Positions 8,544 through 18,150 of a DNA stretch of 64,000 nucleotides are shown piece by piece. The stretch comes from Synechococcus sp. CBW1004 (lineage in GTDB: Bacteria; Cyanobacteriota; Cyanobacteriia; PCC-6307; Cyanobiaceae). Location: NCBI RefSeq assembly GCF_015840715.1, contig NZ_CP060397.1:1116001-1180000 (forward strand), written 5' to 3'. The stretch's first letter is position 1, and every line of letters begins with the position of its first letter. The notes beneath the pieces are model-generated. The model saw nothing but the letters and a program-made list of their open reading frames with translations, made no database searches and was not told the DNA's origin. The position numbers were made by a program, and so were the translations under genes.

Positions 8544-10414
8544 AGCTTGGCTCCGCAGCTGGGGCAGAAGAAGTGGGCACTGGCGGTGGTGGCACCACAG
8601 GAGCTGCACTGCCGCTGGGTGTCGATCGCCAGCTCCGGATGGCTGGGCAGGCCAACCATCTGGGCGTTGCTGGCACCGGGGGGGACCATCGGGTAGCAGT
8701 TCTCGTTGCGGCGAACCGCCACATCGACGAACACCGGCCCGGGGTGAGCCAGCGCTTCGGCCAGCTTCGACTGCAGATCCTCCCGGCGCTCGATGCGGAC
8801 GCCCCGAACGCCGAAGGCTTCGGCCAGGGCCGGGAAATCGGGCATGCCGCCGGTCATCTCGGAATTGGAGTAGCGCTCCTCGTAGAAACTCTCCTGCCAC
8901 TGGCGCACCATCCCCTGCCAGCCGTTGTTGAGCACGACCACCTTCACCGGCAGGCCGTACTGGGCAAGGGTGCCGAGCTCCTGGATGTTCATCAGGATCG
9001 AGGCATCACCGGCGACGCAGATCACCTGCGCGTCGGGAAAGGCCATCTGCACACCCATGGCGGCGGGCATGCCGAAGCCCATGGTGCCCAGACCGGCGCT
9101 GCTGATCCAGTGGCGGGGGGGATTGCGGAGGAACTGGGCGGCCCACATCTGGTGCTGGCCCACATCGGTGGTGTAGTAGGCGTCAGGGGCCAGCTCCCGC
9201 AGGGCCACGACCACCTCCTGGGGCGCGATCTCCCCCTGGGGAGCAGGCACCACGAGGGGGTAGTGCTTTTTCCAGCTCTCGATGCGCTGCAGCCAGGCCT
9301 CGGTGCGGCCGCCGGAGTCCTCACCGGCAGAGGCCGCCAGCAGGGCCTCCAGGGCCTCTTTCACATCCGCGACCACAGGCACCTCAGGCACACGGTTCTT
9401 GCCCACTTCGGCCGCATCGACGTCAATGTGAATCACGCGGGCCCGCGGGGCGAAGCTGTCGAGCCGGCCAGTGACGCGGTCGTCAAAACGGGCACCGGCG
9501 GCGATCAGCAGATCGCACTCCGTGACGGCGAAGTTGGCGTAGGCGGTGCCGTGCATGCCAAGCATGCCCACCGACAGAGCATGGTGCTCATCGAAGGCAC
9601 CCTTGCCCATCAGGGTGGTGGTGACCGGCAGGCGGAAACGCTCTGCCATGGCGGCGATCGCCTCATGGGCTGCCGCGCTGATGGCACCACCGCCGACGTA
9701 AAGGAGGGGCCGGCTGGACTGACGGATGAGCTCCAGAGCGGCCTCGATCGCGGCGGCGTCAGGGGCGGGGGTGGCGCGGAAGCCGGCGGGGATGGCGGTG
9801 CCGGGCTCGACAGGCACATAGTCGAACTCCTCGACACCCACGTCCTTGGGCACATCGATCAGCACCGGGCCCGGCCGGCCGCTGGCGGCGATCAGGAAGG
9901 CCTCGGCGACGATGCGACCGATGTCGCGGGGATCACGGACCACCCAGGAATGCTTCACGATCGGCAGAGTGATGCCGAAGATGTCGGTTTCCTGGAAGGC
10001 ATCCGTGCCGATGGCGGCGCGGGGCACCTGGCCGGTGATCACCACCATCGGCACCGAATCCATCTGGGCGGTGGCGATGCCGGTCACCAGGTTGGTGGCG
10101 CCGGGGCCCGACGTGCCGAAGCAGACACCCACCCTGCCGGTGGCGCGGGCGTAGGCGTCGGCTGCATGGGTGCCGCCCTGTTCATGCCGCACCAGGATGT
10201 GCTTCAGCCAGCCCCGCGCTTCGGCCTTGTGCAGCTCGTCGTAGATCGGAAGGATCGCGCCGCCGGGGTAGCCGAAGATGTGATCGACGCCATGGCGATG
10301 AAGGGCATCCATCAGGGCGTAGGCCCCACTCACCCGTTGCGGCACCGTCCGGACATCCGGCGCGGCAGCGACGGGGGCGGTGGTGGTGGCGGGATTGAGG
10401 GGGGTGAGCGTCAC
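8540..10414 (-). CDS. ilvB: acetolactate synthase large subunit with C-terminal zinc ribbon
   Basis: Catalytic subunit of acetohydroxyacid synthase, first common step of branched-chain amino acid synthesis; uses thiamine diphosphate, Mg2+ and FAD. 624 residues. Visible landmarks: N-terminal pyrophosphate domain with [14 protein letters not shown] and the cofactor-activating Glu in [12 protein letters not shown]; central FAD domain; C-terminal domain with the ThDP motif GDASILMN...NNGWQGMV. Start is GTG at 10414. After the usual end of the enzyme ([13 protein letters not shown]) a tail carries CSSCG and CPSCG pairs ten residues apart, a zinc-ribbon arrangement not part of the classical enzyme; its role is unknown. 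The small regulatory subunit is not in this window. Confidence 0.96.
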   Translation of the reverse strand: MTLTPLNPATTTAPVAAAPDVRTVPQRVSGAYALMDALHRHGVDHIFGYPGGAILPIYDELHKAEARGWLKHILVRHEQGGTHAADAYARATGRVGVCFGTSGPGATNLVTGIATAQMDSVPMVVITGQVPRAAIGTDAFQETDIFGITLPIVKHSWVVRDPRDIGRIVAEAFLIAASGRPGPVLIDVPKDVGVEEFDYVPVEPGTAIPAGFRATPAPDAAAIEAALELIRQSSRPLLYVGGGAISAAAHEAIAAMAERFRLPVTTTLMGKGAFDEHHALSVGMLGMHGTAYANFAVTECDLLIAAGARFDDRVTGRLDSFAPRARVIHIDVDAAEVGKNRVPEVPVVADVKEALEALLAASAGEDSGGRTEAWLQRIESWKKHYPLVVPAPQGEIAPQEVVVALRELAPDAYYTTDVGQHQMWAAQFLRNPPRHWISSAGLGTMGFGMPAAMGVQMAFPDAQVICVAGDASILMNIQELGTLAQYGLPVKVVVLNNGWQGMVRQWQESFYEERYSNSEMTGGMPDFPALAEAFGVRGVRIERREDLQSKLAEALAHPGPVFVDVAVRRNENCYPMVPPGASNAQMVGLPSHPELAIDTQRQCSSCGATTASAHFFCPSCGAKL

Positions 10415-10496
10415 GGCAGGGGGAGGGACGGGAACGGCGAAGCGGTGCAGGGCTTCGGGAGCGGGACTCGGAAAAGCAGTGAAAGACTAGGCAGAA

Positions 10497-10513
10497 CCGG
10501 GAGGATCGCCCGG
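10497..10513 (-). terminator. hairpin downstream of the M23 peptidase gene
   Basis: CCGGG-aggatcg-CCCGG dyad lying six bases past the M23 stop on the minus strand and upstream of ilvB. It has a five-bp GC stem and no clear T run, so termination is only possible. Confidence 0.35.
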
Positions 10514-10518
10514 ATCAT

Positions 10519-11104
10519 TCAACGGAACGACCCGACATTAGGAGGGCTCCTGCGGGCCATGACCTGACGGCGACTGGCCGCCATCGCGCGCAGGATGCGG
10601 GCCGGATCGAGCCAGGCACCCCGGTGGCGCACACCCCAGTGCAGGTGAGGGCCGGTGGTGCTGCCGGTCAGCCCCACGTGGCCGATCAGCTGGCCGCGAC
10701 GCACCGGCTGGCCCCGCACCAGACGCACCGGGCCGCTCGTGTAGACACCGCCACCGGCGCTGCCGCCCAGATGGCAGTAGAGGTGCTCGTAGTCACCGGA
10801 GCGGATCACCACTCCGTTGCCGCACCCCCCATCCTCCGTTGCCGCACCCCCCATCGGAGATCACCTCCTGCACCCGACCGCTCCACCAGCTGCGCACCGG
10901 GGAGCCGAGCGGTGCGGCGATGTCGACGCCGTAGTGGGGACGCACATCACCGCCGAGAGGATGGACGCGGCTGCCGAAGCCGCTGGTGAACCCCAGGAAG
11001 GAGGGGACCGGGAACACCCCGTACAGCCAGGTGGAAGCCCTCGCTGGAGCTGAGGCGGACAGGGTGAGGGCCAGAGCCCCCGCCAGGCTCAGGGCCCTCG
11101 TCAC
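10519..11104 (-). pseudogene. M23 (LytM-type) peptidase split by a 22-bp tandem duplication
   Basis: Two adjacent frames together encode one secreted peptidoglycan endopeptidase-like protein. The first part (GTG 11104) has a signal peptide (LSLAGALALTLSASAPARA) and the core start FTSGFGSRVHPLGGDVRPHYGVDIAAP with the zinc-binding His and Asp; it runs out of frame after ISDGGCGNG. The second part has VVIRSGDYEHLYCHLGG and the HLHWG motif of the active site. At the junction a 22-bp unit is present twice (10812-10833 and 10834-10855). Deleting one copy restores an uninterrupted reading GGCGNGVVIRSGDY. As written the protein ends shortly after the repeat and lacks the HxH motif. It follows hemH by 13 bases. 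It could be a recent mutation, a phase-variable site, or an assembly error. Confidence 0.85.
10812..10855. repeat. perfect 22-bp tandem duplication inside the M23 peptidase gene
   Basis: Identical 22-bp copies (each beginning CTCCGTTGCCGCAC on the plus strand) abut at 10833/10834. The length is not a multiple of three, so the duplication shifts the frame of the minus-strand peptidase gene. Perfect identity suggests it is young. Confidence 0.95.
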
Positions 11105-11117
11105 GCCACGGCCACCC

Positions 11118-12293
<1,176 letters not shown>

Positions 12294-12729
12294 GCCCGAG
12301 TGTTCAGTAAGGAAGGCCAGAGCGTAACGCCACTGCCGCTTGGGCTGGCGTTCAGGCAGGAGGCCAGCCGGCACGGGTGCGGCCGCCCCGTCCGGCCTTC
12401 CGGACTGCGGCATGACAGCGGCTGGCAGGCCGATCACCCGGCTTCACCGAGCGGGGTGCGGCGCTGCGGCCCCACCGACGACGGACCTGCTGCGCCCTGG
12501 GGACGTGCGCTGACCCTGGCGGAACGGGAACGACACCGATAGGGTCCGGCCGCAGCGCCGACGGGCGACGGCCCGAAGCCTCCTGAACGCCAGCCCCCAC
12601 GCCCCTGCTGCGCCCCAGGCGGAGAGCGGCAGGCCGCAGCCGCCGCTGACGGAACTGCTGCGCCAACGCAACCAGCAGCTGGCCGGATCCGGCTGCCGGC
12701 TGCGCCTCGAGCAGCGCGGCCGGAGTCTG
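12294..12729. other. divergent region between ferrochelatase and the recombinase gene
   Basis: About 436 bases. The right-hand part (from roughly 12583) is probably coding for the N-terminus of the recombinase even though no canonical start codon is in frame. The left part should hold the hemH promoter. No RNA gene or repeat was recognised. Confidence 0.35.
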
Positions 12730-13890
12730 GTGCTGCGCGGACCGCTGCCCCGGCCCGACGGGGAGCCCGGGATGGCGGTCCAGCGCCTCAGCCTGGGCCT
12801 GGACGCCAGCCCCGAGGAGCTGGAACGGGCGCTGCAACGGCTGCAGGAGGTGCAGCAGGAGCTGGAGGAGGGCCGCTTCGCCTGGAGCCGCTGGCGGCGG
12901 CGCCAGGGCCGCGGCGACGGCGCAGCGCGACCCTCCACGGACGCTGTCGACCCTTCCTGCGGTCCTGCGCGATGGCGGCAGGTCTCCCCACGGCCGGCGG
13001 CCGGGATCCGGAACAGCGATGACGACGAACCTCTGCAGGGGGCCCTGGCCGCCTTTGAGCGAGCCTTCTTCGCCGATCCGCGCCGCCGCCGTCTTCCGGC
13101 TGGCAGCCGCAGCACCTGGCGCGGCGCCTATCAGCCCTATCTGCGCCGCCTGCAGCAGCTGGCCGGCGATGGCCCGCCCACGCGGGAGCTGCTGGAGCGG
13201 ACCCTCGAGAGCTACGAGCTGGCCAGCCGCAGCCGCCAGCAGTGCGGCATCGCCCTGGGGGCCCTGGCCCGCCATCTGCAGCTGGAGCTTCCGCCGGACT
13301 GGCGCGACCGCTGCGGCGGCTATGGCCTCCATCGGGCCCGCTTCCGGCAGCTGCCCAGCGACGCCCGCATCCTGGACCTCGTCCTGCAGATCCCGAACCC
13401 GGCCTGGCGACTGGCCTATGGCCTGATGGCCACCTACGGCCTGCGCAACCACGAGGTGTTCTTCTGCGACTGCTCCGGCCTGGGCCGCGGTGGTGACCGG
13501 GTGCTGCGGGTGCTGCCCACCAGCAAGACCGGCGAGCACCAGGTGTGGCCCTTCCTGCCGGAATGGGTGGAGCACTTCGGGCTGGAGCGCCTCGGGGACG
13601 ATCCCGGCGCCCTGCCGGCCGTCACCACGGACCTGCGGCGGGTGAGCCTCAAGCAGGTGGGGCAGCGGGTGGCGGAGCAGTTCCGCCGCTATGGCCTGCC
13701 GATCACCCCCTACGACCTGCGCCATGCCTGGGCGGTACGCACGATCCACATCGGCCTGCCCGACACCGTCGCGGCGCGGATGATGGGGCACTCGGTGACC
13801 ATTCACACCCGCACCTACCACCACTGGATCACCCGCCGCGACCAGCAGCAGGCCGTCGATGCAGCCCTCTCACGGCTGCGCAGCGCCTGA
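12730..13890 (+). CDS. tyrosine recombinase / phage-integrase-family protein
   Basis: 386 residues from GTG 12730. The C-terminal catalytic domain shows the expected residues in order: Arg in YGLRNHE, a Lys in SKTGEHQ, HxxR in YDLRHAWAVR, His in MMGHS, and Tyr in HTRTYHHW. It is thus predicted to cut and rejoin DNA. The N-terminal part has a helical SAM-like core-binding domain. Homology seems to begin before the GTG: the preceding codons read LTELLRQRNQQLAGSGCRLRLEQRGRS, resembling the N-terminal arm of cyanobacterial homologues, yet the frame back to the TGA near 12509 has no ATG, GTG or TTG, only CTG codons (for example 12583). No att sites, phage genes or tRNA lie nearby, so it looks resident and not part of a mobile element. 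Confidence 0.85.
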   Translation: MLRGPLPRPDGEPGMAVQRLSLGLDASPEELERALQRLQEVQQELEEGRFAWSRWRRRQGRGDGAARPSTDAVDPSCGPARWRQVSPRPAAGIRNSDDDEPLQGALAAFERAFFADPRRRRLPAGSRSTWRGAYQPYLRRLQQLAGDGPPTRELLERTLESYELASRSRQQCGIALGALARHLQLELPPDWRDRCGGYGLHRARFRQLPSDARILDLVLQIPNPAWRLAYGLMATYGLRNHEVFFCDCSGLGRGGDRVLRVLPTSKTGEHQVWPFLPEWVEHFGLERLGDDPGALPAVTTDLRRVSLKQVGQRVAEQFRRYGLPITPYDLRHAWAVRTIHIGLPDTVAARMMGHSVTIHTRTYHHWITRRDQQQAVDAALSRLRSA

Positions 13891-14064
13891 GCCGTCGAGT
13901 CGGGAGCGGCCCCTACCTGCTGCGCTGAGCCACAGCCGGAGGCCGACGCGCCCAGGCGATGGCCACAGCTGACCACCCTGCCCGCTCGCAACGCGCGGAT
14001 GGCTGGGCCGGGCACCAGGCCAGGACGGGCGCAGGGGCCCCAGCATGCGATCCCAACGACCAGA

Positions 14065-14796
14065 GTGAACACCCGACCCGCGCCCCGGCCCGTGCCCGAA
14101 GCCAGCTCCACCCCTGCGATCCCTGAGAGCGCTCCCGCGACGGAGCTTGATCAGCAGGCTCGCGAACTCGGCATGGGCGGCGATCTGGCACCGGAGCGCG
14201 ACGCCGAGGCCTACCGCCGCCGCATGCAGCGCCGCCAGGAGGTGCAGCGCCAGCGGGTCGGCGAGCGCAATGTCGAGAAGGGGCTGGTGCTGGTGTTCAC
14301 CGGCGAGGGCAAGGGCAAGACCACCGCAGCCCTGGGCCTGGTGCTGCGCACCCTCGGCCACGGCGAGAGTGTGGCGGTGGTGCAGTTCATCAAGGGCGGC
14401 TGGCAGCCGGGCGAGGCCATGGCGCTGGAGCTCTTCGGCGACGCCCTGCACTGGCATGCCCTCGGCGAGGGCTTCACCTGGGAGACCCAGGATCGGGACC
14501 GGGACCGGGCCCTGGTGCAGCAGGCCTGGGAGCGCTCCCTGAGCTATCTGGAGGACGCCGGCCGCAAGCTGGTGGTGCTCGATGAGGTGAACGTGGCGAT
14601 GAAGCTCGGCTACCTCGATCCACAGCAGGTGCTCGAAGGTCTGGAGCGTCGCCCGGCCCTGACTCACGTGGCCCTCACCGGTCGCGGTGCCCCGCCGCCC
14701 CTGCTGGAGCGGGCCGATCTGGTCACCGAGATGAAGCTGGTGCGCCACCCGTTCCGCGAGCAGGGGGTGAAGGCCCAGGCCGGCATCGAGTTCTGA
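14065..14796 (+). CDS. cobO: cob(I)yrinic acid a,c-diamide adenosyltransferase
   Basis: Transfers the adenosyl group of ATP to cob(I)alamin precursors in corrinoid synthesis. The P-loop FTGEGKGKTTAALGLVLRTLGHG, the QFIKGGWQPGE segment and LDEVNVAMKLGYL are diagnostic of CobO/BtuR. The N-terminal 60 residues are proline- and charge-rich (RRRMQRRQEVQRQRVGERN), as is common. GTG 14065 is chosen; an in-frame ATG at 13999 would add 22 residues of low-complexity sequence. cobK (36242-37105) and cobL (62017-63288) in the same window belong to the same pathway. Confidence 0.93.
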   Translation: MNTRPAPRPVPEASSTPAIPESAPATELDQQARELGMGGDLAPERDAEAYRRRMQRRQEVQRQRVGERNVEKGLVLVFTGEGKGKTTAALGLVLRTLGHGESVAVVQFIKGGWQPGEAMALELFGDALHWHALGEGFTWETQDRDRDRALVQQAWERSLSYLEDAGRKLVVLDEVNVAMKLGYLDPQQVLEGLERRPALTHVALTGRGAPPPLLERADLVTEMKLVRHPFREQGVKAQAGIEF

Positions 14797-14934
14797 GGCG
14801 ATGACGCGTTCTGAGGCGGCATCGACGCTCCAGGCGGGATCCGGCTGCGGCTGGTCGGCTGACCCGGCCACTGGGGAACGCTCCGCAGGTGAGCGCACGA
14901 ACCCTTGCTACTGTTCGCCGGATCGAAGACCCTG

Positions 14935-15648
14935 ATGGCTTACCGGCGCGTCCTGCTCAAGCTCAGCGGTGAGGCTCTGATGGGGGAGCAGGGATACGGC
15001 ATCGATCCCGCCATCGTCCAGTCGGTCGCCCGCGATGTCGCCGAAGTGGTGGCGGATGGCACCCAGCTCGCGATCGTGGTGGGCGGCGGCAACATCTTCC
15101 GCGGCCTGAAGGGCAGCGCCGCCGGCATGGACCGCGCCACCGCCGACTACGTCGGCATGCTCGCCACGGTGATGAACGCCATCACCCTGCAGGACGGCCT
15201 GGAACGCTCCGGCGTGCCGACCCGGGTGCAGAGCGCCATCTCGATGCAGGAGGTGGCCGAGCCCTACATCCGCCGGAGGGCGATCCGCCACATGGAAAAA
15301 GGAAGGGTGGTGATCTTCGCAGCCGGCACCGGCAACCCCTTCTTCACCACCGACACCACCGCCGCCCTGCGTGCCGCCGAGATCGGCGCCGACGTGGTGT
15401 TCAAGGCGACCAAGGTCGATGGCGTCTATGACAAGGACCCCAACAAGCACGCCGACGCCGTGCGCTACGAGCGCCTCTCGTTCCTTGAAGTGCTGAGCGG
15501 CGAACTGGAGGTGATGGACAGCACCGCCATCGCCCTGTGCAAGGACAACGCCATCCCGATCGTCGTCTTCGACCTGTTCGGTGCCGGCAACATCGGCCGC
15601 GCGGTGCGCGGCGAGCCGATCGGCACCAGCATCGTGCCCGCCGCCTGA
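14935..15648 (+). CDS. pyrH: uridylate kinase
   Basis: UMP kinase of the amino-acid-kinase fold, producing UDP for RNA, DNA and cell-wall precursors. 237 residues, normal length. Motifs: [20 protein letters not shown] at the start, [24 protein letters not shown], and [20 protein letters not shown] near the nucleotide site. ATG 14935 ([10 protein letters not shown]) is preferred over the upstream frame start at 14905. Located before frr, the usual bacterial order pyrH-frr. Confidence 0.98.
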   Translation: MAYRRVLLKLSGEALMGEQGYGIDPAIVQSVARDVAEVVADGTQLAIVVGGGNIFRGLKGSAAGMDRATADYVGMLATVMNAITLQDGLERSGVPTRVQSAISMQEVAEPYIRRRAIRHMEKGRVVIFAAGTGNPFFTTDTTAALRAAEIGADVVFKATKVDGVYDKDPNKHADAVRYERLSFLEVLSGELEVMDSTAIALCKDNAIPIVVFDLFGAGNIGRAVRGEPIGTSIVPAA

Positions 15649-15762
15649 GGTTATCGCCTGCCGGTGGCCCTCTCGGCTCCACCGGTACGATCCGCACCCG
15701 GCAGCGCCCCACGCCAACGGGGCGCCCAGTCGACGGCCCATCCGCCAACCCCTGCAACACCC

Positions 15763-16302
15763 ATGGATCTCGAAGCCAGCATGCGCAAGTCGGTGGAAGC
15801 CACCCAGCGCACCTTCAACACGATCCGCACCGGCCGGGCCAACCCTTCGCTGCTCGATCGCATCAGCGTGGAGTATTACGGCGCCGAGACCCAGCTCAAG
15901 GCCCTGGCCACCCTCTCGACCCCCGATTCGCAGACGATCCAGATCCAGCCGTTCGACCGGGGCTCGCTGGCCCTGATCGAGAAGGCGATCTCGATGAGCG
16001 ACCTGGGCATCACCTGCAACAACGACGGCAAGGTGATCCGCATCAACATCCCGCCGCTCACCGAAGACCGCCGCAAGGATCTGTGCAAGCTGGCGGCCAA
16101 GTATGCCGAAGAGGGCAAGGTGGCCCTGCGCAACATCCGCCGCGACGGCATCGACAAGGTCAAGAAACAGGAGAAGGACGGCGAGCTCTCCGAAGACCAG
16201 AGCCGCGACGAGCAGGACAAGATCCAGAAGCTGACCGACCGCTTCATCGCCGAGGTGGAGAAGCACCTGGCTGAAAAGGAGGCGGACATTCTCAAGGTCT
16301 GA
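15763..16302 (+). CDS. frr: ribosome recycling factor
   Basis: Splits post-termination ribosomes together with EF-G. 179 residues; typical long three-helix bundle sequence with [30 protein letters not shown], the [37 protein letters not shown] core, and the C-terminal helix. ATG 15763 ([12 protein letters not shown]) fits the family N-terminus. It follows pyrH by about 115 bases and is followed by a GC hairpin. Confidence 0.98.
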   Translation: MDLEASMRKSVEATQRTFNTIRTGRANPSLLDRISVEYYGAETQLKALATLSTPDSQTIQIQPFDRGSLALIEKAISMSDLGITCNNDGKVIRINIPPLTEDRRKDLCKLAAKYAEEGKVALRNIRRDGIDKVKKQEKDGELSEDQSRDEQDKIQKLTDRFIAEVEKHLAEKEADILKV

Positions 16303-16333
16303 ATCCCGGGCGGATGGACCGGGAGCCCCTTGG

Positions 16334-16351
16334 CCCCGGTTCAACCCGGGG
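16334..16351 (+). terminator. GC hairpin downstream of frr
   Basis: CCCCGG-ttcaac-CCGGGG: six perfect GC pairs and a six-base loop, 32 bases after the frr stop. No T run follows, which is usual for predicted terminators in this high-GC genome. Confidence 0.5.
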
Positions 16352-16461
16352 CGGTCTCGGGCAGGCGATGAACGCGTGGGAGCCAGCGCCATCGGACAGG
16401 CGCCTGGAGCGATCGACGGGATGGGATCCTGCAGCCAGATCGGTGCAAGGGGTGACGTGAG

Positions 16462-17601
16462 ATGGATGCTGAGGTGATCGTCATCGGGGGCGGACCGGCG
16501 GGTGCGGCCGCCGCCTTTCACCTCGCCGCGCGGGGCCGTGCAGTGCTGCTCCTCGAACGGGAACCAGCCGGGCGGGGCAAGCCGTGTGGTGGCGGCATGG
16601 CCGCTTCGGTGCAGCGTTGGTTTCCCTTCGATCTCAGCCCGGCGGTGGAGCAGGTGATCCGCCGGGTGCGCTTCAGCTGGTGCCTGGAGGATCCGGTGGT
16701 GGCCGAACTTCCCGGTGACGCCCCGTTCTGGATCGTGCGACGCGCCCGCCTCGATGCCTTTCTGGCCGAGCAGGCCGTGGCAGCGGGAGGGCGCCTGCTG
16801 CAGCCACTGGCTGCGGAGCGACTGGAGCGGCAGCAGGGGCTCTGGCGTGTGGGCCTGTCCGACGGCGAGATGTTGACCTCCCGTGCCGTGGTGATCGCCG
16901 ATGGCTCCGGGTCGCGACTCGCGGGCGCCCACGGACTGGGTCCGGCCAGACCCCGCTATGCCGCCACCGTATCGGTCGAGGTGGAGGGAGAGGTGGCCGA
17001 ACCGGACACCGCCCGCTTCGAGTTCGGCCTGGTCCACCACGGCTTCTGCTGGGCCTTCCCGAGGCAGGGCGGCTGGAGCATCGGCGTCGGCACCTTCATC
17101 GGCCAGCAGGAAGCCGACAGCGAGGCGGTGCTCAGCGCCCTGCTGCCCTCGCTCGGTCTGCCCGGTGACGCCGGGGTGCGCCACCGCGGCCAGCTGCGGG
17201 TGTGGGATGGCCACCACCCGCTGCACGGCAGCGGCGAAGCGGGAACGGGCCTGCTGGTGGCGGGCGATGCCGCCTCTCTGTGCGATCCGTTCCTGGCCGA
17301 AGGGTTGCGGCCCTCGCTGCTGAGCGGCTGTCGGGCGGCCGAGGCCCTGGACCTCTGGCTCGCCGGCGATGAAGGAGCCCCCGCCGCCTACAGCCAGCGG
17401 CTGCGGAGCGAGTGGGGCGAGTCAATGGCCTGGGGACGGCGCATCGCCCAGGTCTTCTATCGGTTGCCGAAGGTGGGCTACCAGCTCGGGATCAAGCGTC
17501 CCACGGCACCACGCAGGATCGCCCAGATCCTCTCAGGGGAGATGGGCTACGGAGACATTGCCCAGCGTGCGATCCGCCGACTGCTGTTTCAGAAGAGCTG
17601 A
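16462..17601 (+). CDS. geranylgeranyl-reductase-family FAD-dependent oxidoreductase
   Basis: 379 residues. N-terminal FAD-binding Rossmann motif VIVIGGGPAGAAAAFHLAARG, followed by the family-typical GRGKPCGGGM segment, and a second FAD motif GLLVAGDAASLCDPFLAEGLRPSLLSG. This is the flavoprotein superfamily that includes geranylgeranyl reductase (ChlP), which saturates the prenyl tail of chlorophyll and tocopherol. It is shorter than, and distinct from, typical ChlP (about 450 residues), so it is likely a paralogue acting on another isoprenoid or lipid. Single gene after frr; convergent with the cNMP-binding gene, 21 bases apart. Confidence 0.85.
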   Translation: MDAEVIVIGGGPAGAAAAFHLAARGRAVLLLEREPAGRGKPCGGGMAASVQRWFPFDLSPAVEQVIRRVRFSWCLEDPVVAELPGDAPFWIVRRARLDAFLAEQAVAAGGRLLQPLAAERLERQQGLWRVGLSDGEMLTSRAVVIADGSGSRLAGAHGLGPARPRYAATVSVEVEGEVAEPDTARFEFGLVHHGFCWAFPRQGGWSIGVGTFIGQQEADSEAVLSALLPSLGLPGDAGVRHRGQLRVWDGHHPLHGSGEAGTGLLVAGDAASLCDPFLAEGLRPSLLSGCRAAEALDLWLAGDEGAPAAYSQRLRSEWGESMAWGRRIAQVFYRLPKVGYQLGIKRPTAPRRIAQILSGEMGYGDIAQRAIRRLLFQKS

Positions 17602-17622
17602 GGATGGCTGCGGCGCACGGAT

Positions 17623-18000
17623 TCAGTTGCGCACGCAGTTCTTGAGATCGCGCAGACGCTGGTCGATCGAGCCCAGCAGTTCAATGGCGAACATGGGTGA
17701 TTCCTGCACGGCGAACAGAAACTTCTCGCGGTTCATCACCAGCAGCCGGCAGGGGGTGACGGCGCGTGCCATGCCGTAGCGGCGGTGGTCGGGGGTGACC
17801 AGGGCGCCGGCTCCGAACACATCCCCGGCCTGGATCGTCTCGTGGCCCTGCTCACCGTTCCAGGTGAGTTCCACGGTTCCCTCCAGAAGACCGAACATGC
17901 AGTCGCCGGACTCACCGGCCCGGAAGATGAGGCCACCGGCCTCCACATCGAGCACTTCTCCCTTGCTGGCAAGGGCGCGCATGGTATCCAGGGCGTTCAC
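17623..18000 (-). CDS. stand-alone cyclic-nucleotide-binding domain protein
   Basis: About 125 residues consisting almost entirely of one cNMP-binding (Crp-like) beta-barrel: GGLIFRAGESGDCMFGLLEGTVELTW, then AGDVFGAGALV and RRYGMARAVTPCRLLVMNREKFLFAV. There is no helix-turn-helix, so it is not a DNA-binding Crp regulator on its own. The usual phosphate-binding RxA pattern is only loosely kept (GMARAVT), so ligand binding is unproven. GTG 18000 (MNALDTMRAL) is chosen; ATG 17982 is an alternative. It lies immediately downstream of transaldolase on the same strand. Confidence 0.8.
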   Translation of the reverse strand: MNALDTMRALASKGEVLDVEAGGLIFRAGESGDCMFGLLEGTVELTWNGEQGHETIQAGDVFGAGALVTPDHRRYGMARAVTPCRLLVMNREKFLFAVQESPMFAIELLGSIDQRLRDLKNCVRN

Positions 18001-18150
18001 GGATGGGTCCTGACAGCGAAGGGGAAGGGAATCGGGGCCCTGGCAAGAGAGGGGGCCGTAGGCGGAACAGTGAGCTCCCATGGGGGCCGGAGACGACCGG
18101 CAGGAGAGCCGAAGGCCAGCGTGGAGGAGAAGAGACGAGGCCTTCAGCGC

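Noticed and set aside
8573-10567. A 664-codon plus-strand frame
   Set aside because: Shadow of ilvB, rich in Gly/His/Arg, no recognisable family.
12730-13890. Integrase as evidence of a prophage or genomic island
   Set aside because: Neighbours are core metabolic genes (hemH, cobO), with no tRNA, att repeats or phage genes within reach.
13895-14064. Possible tRNA or small RNA between the recombinase and cobO
   Set aside because: No cloverleaf or terminator pattern could be drawn; left unannotated.
14908-17226. A 772-codon minus-strand frame
   Set aside because: Antisense to pyrH, frr and the FAD reductase; non-protein-like.
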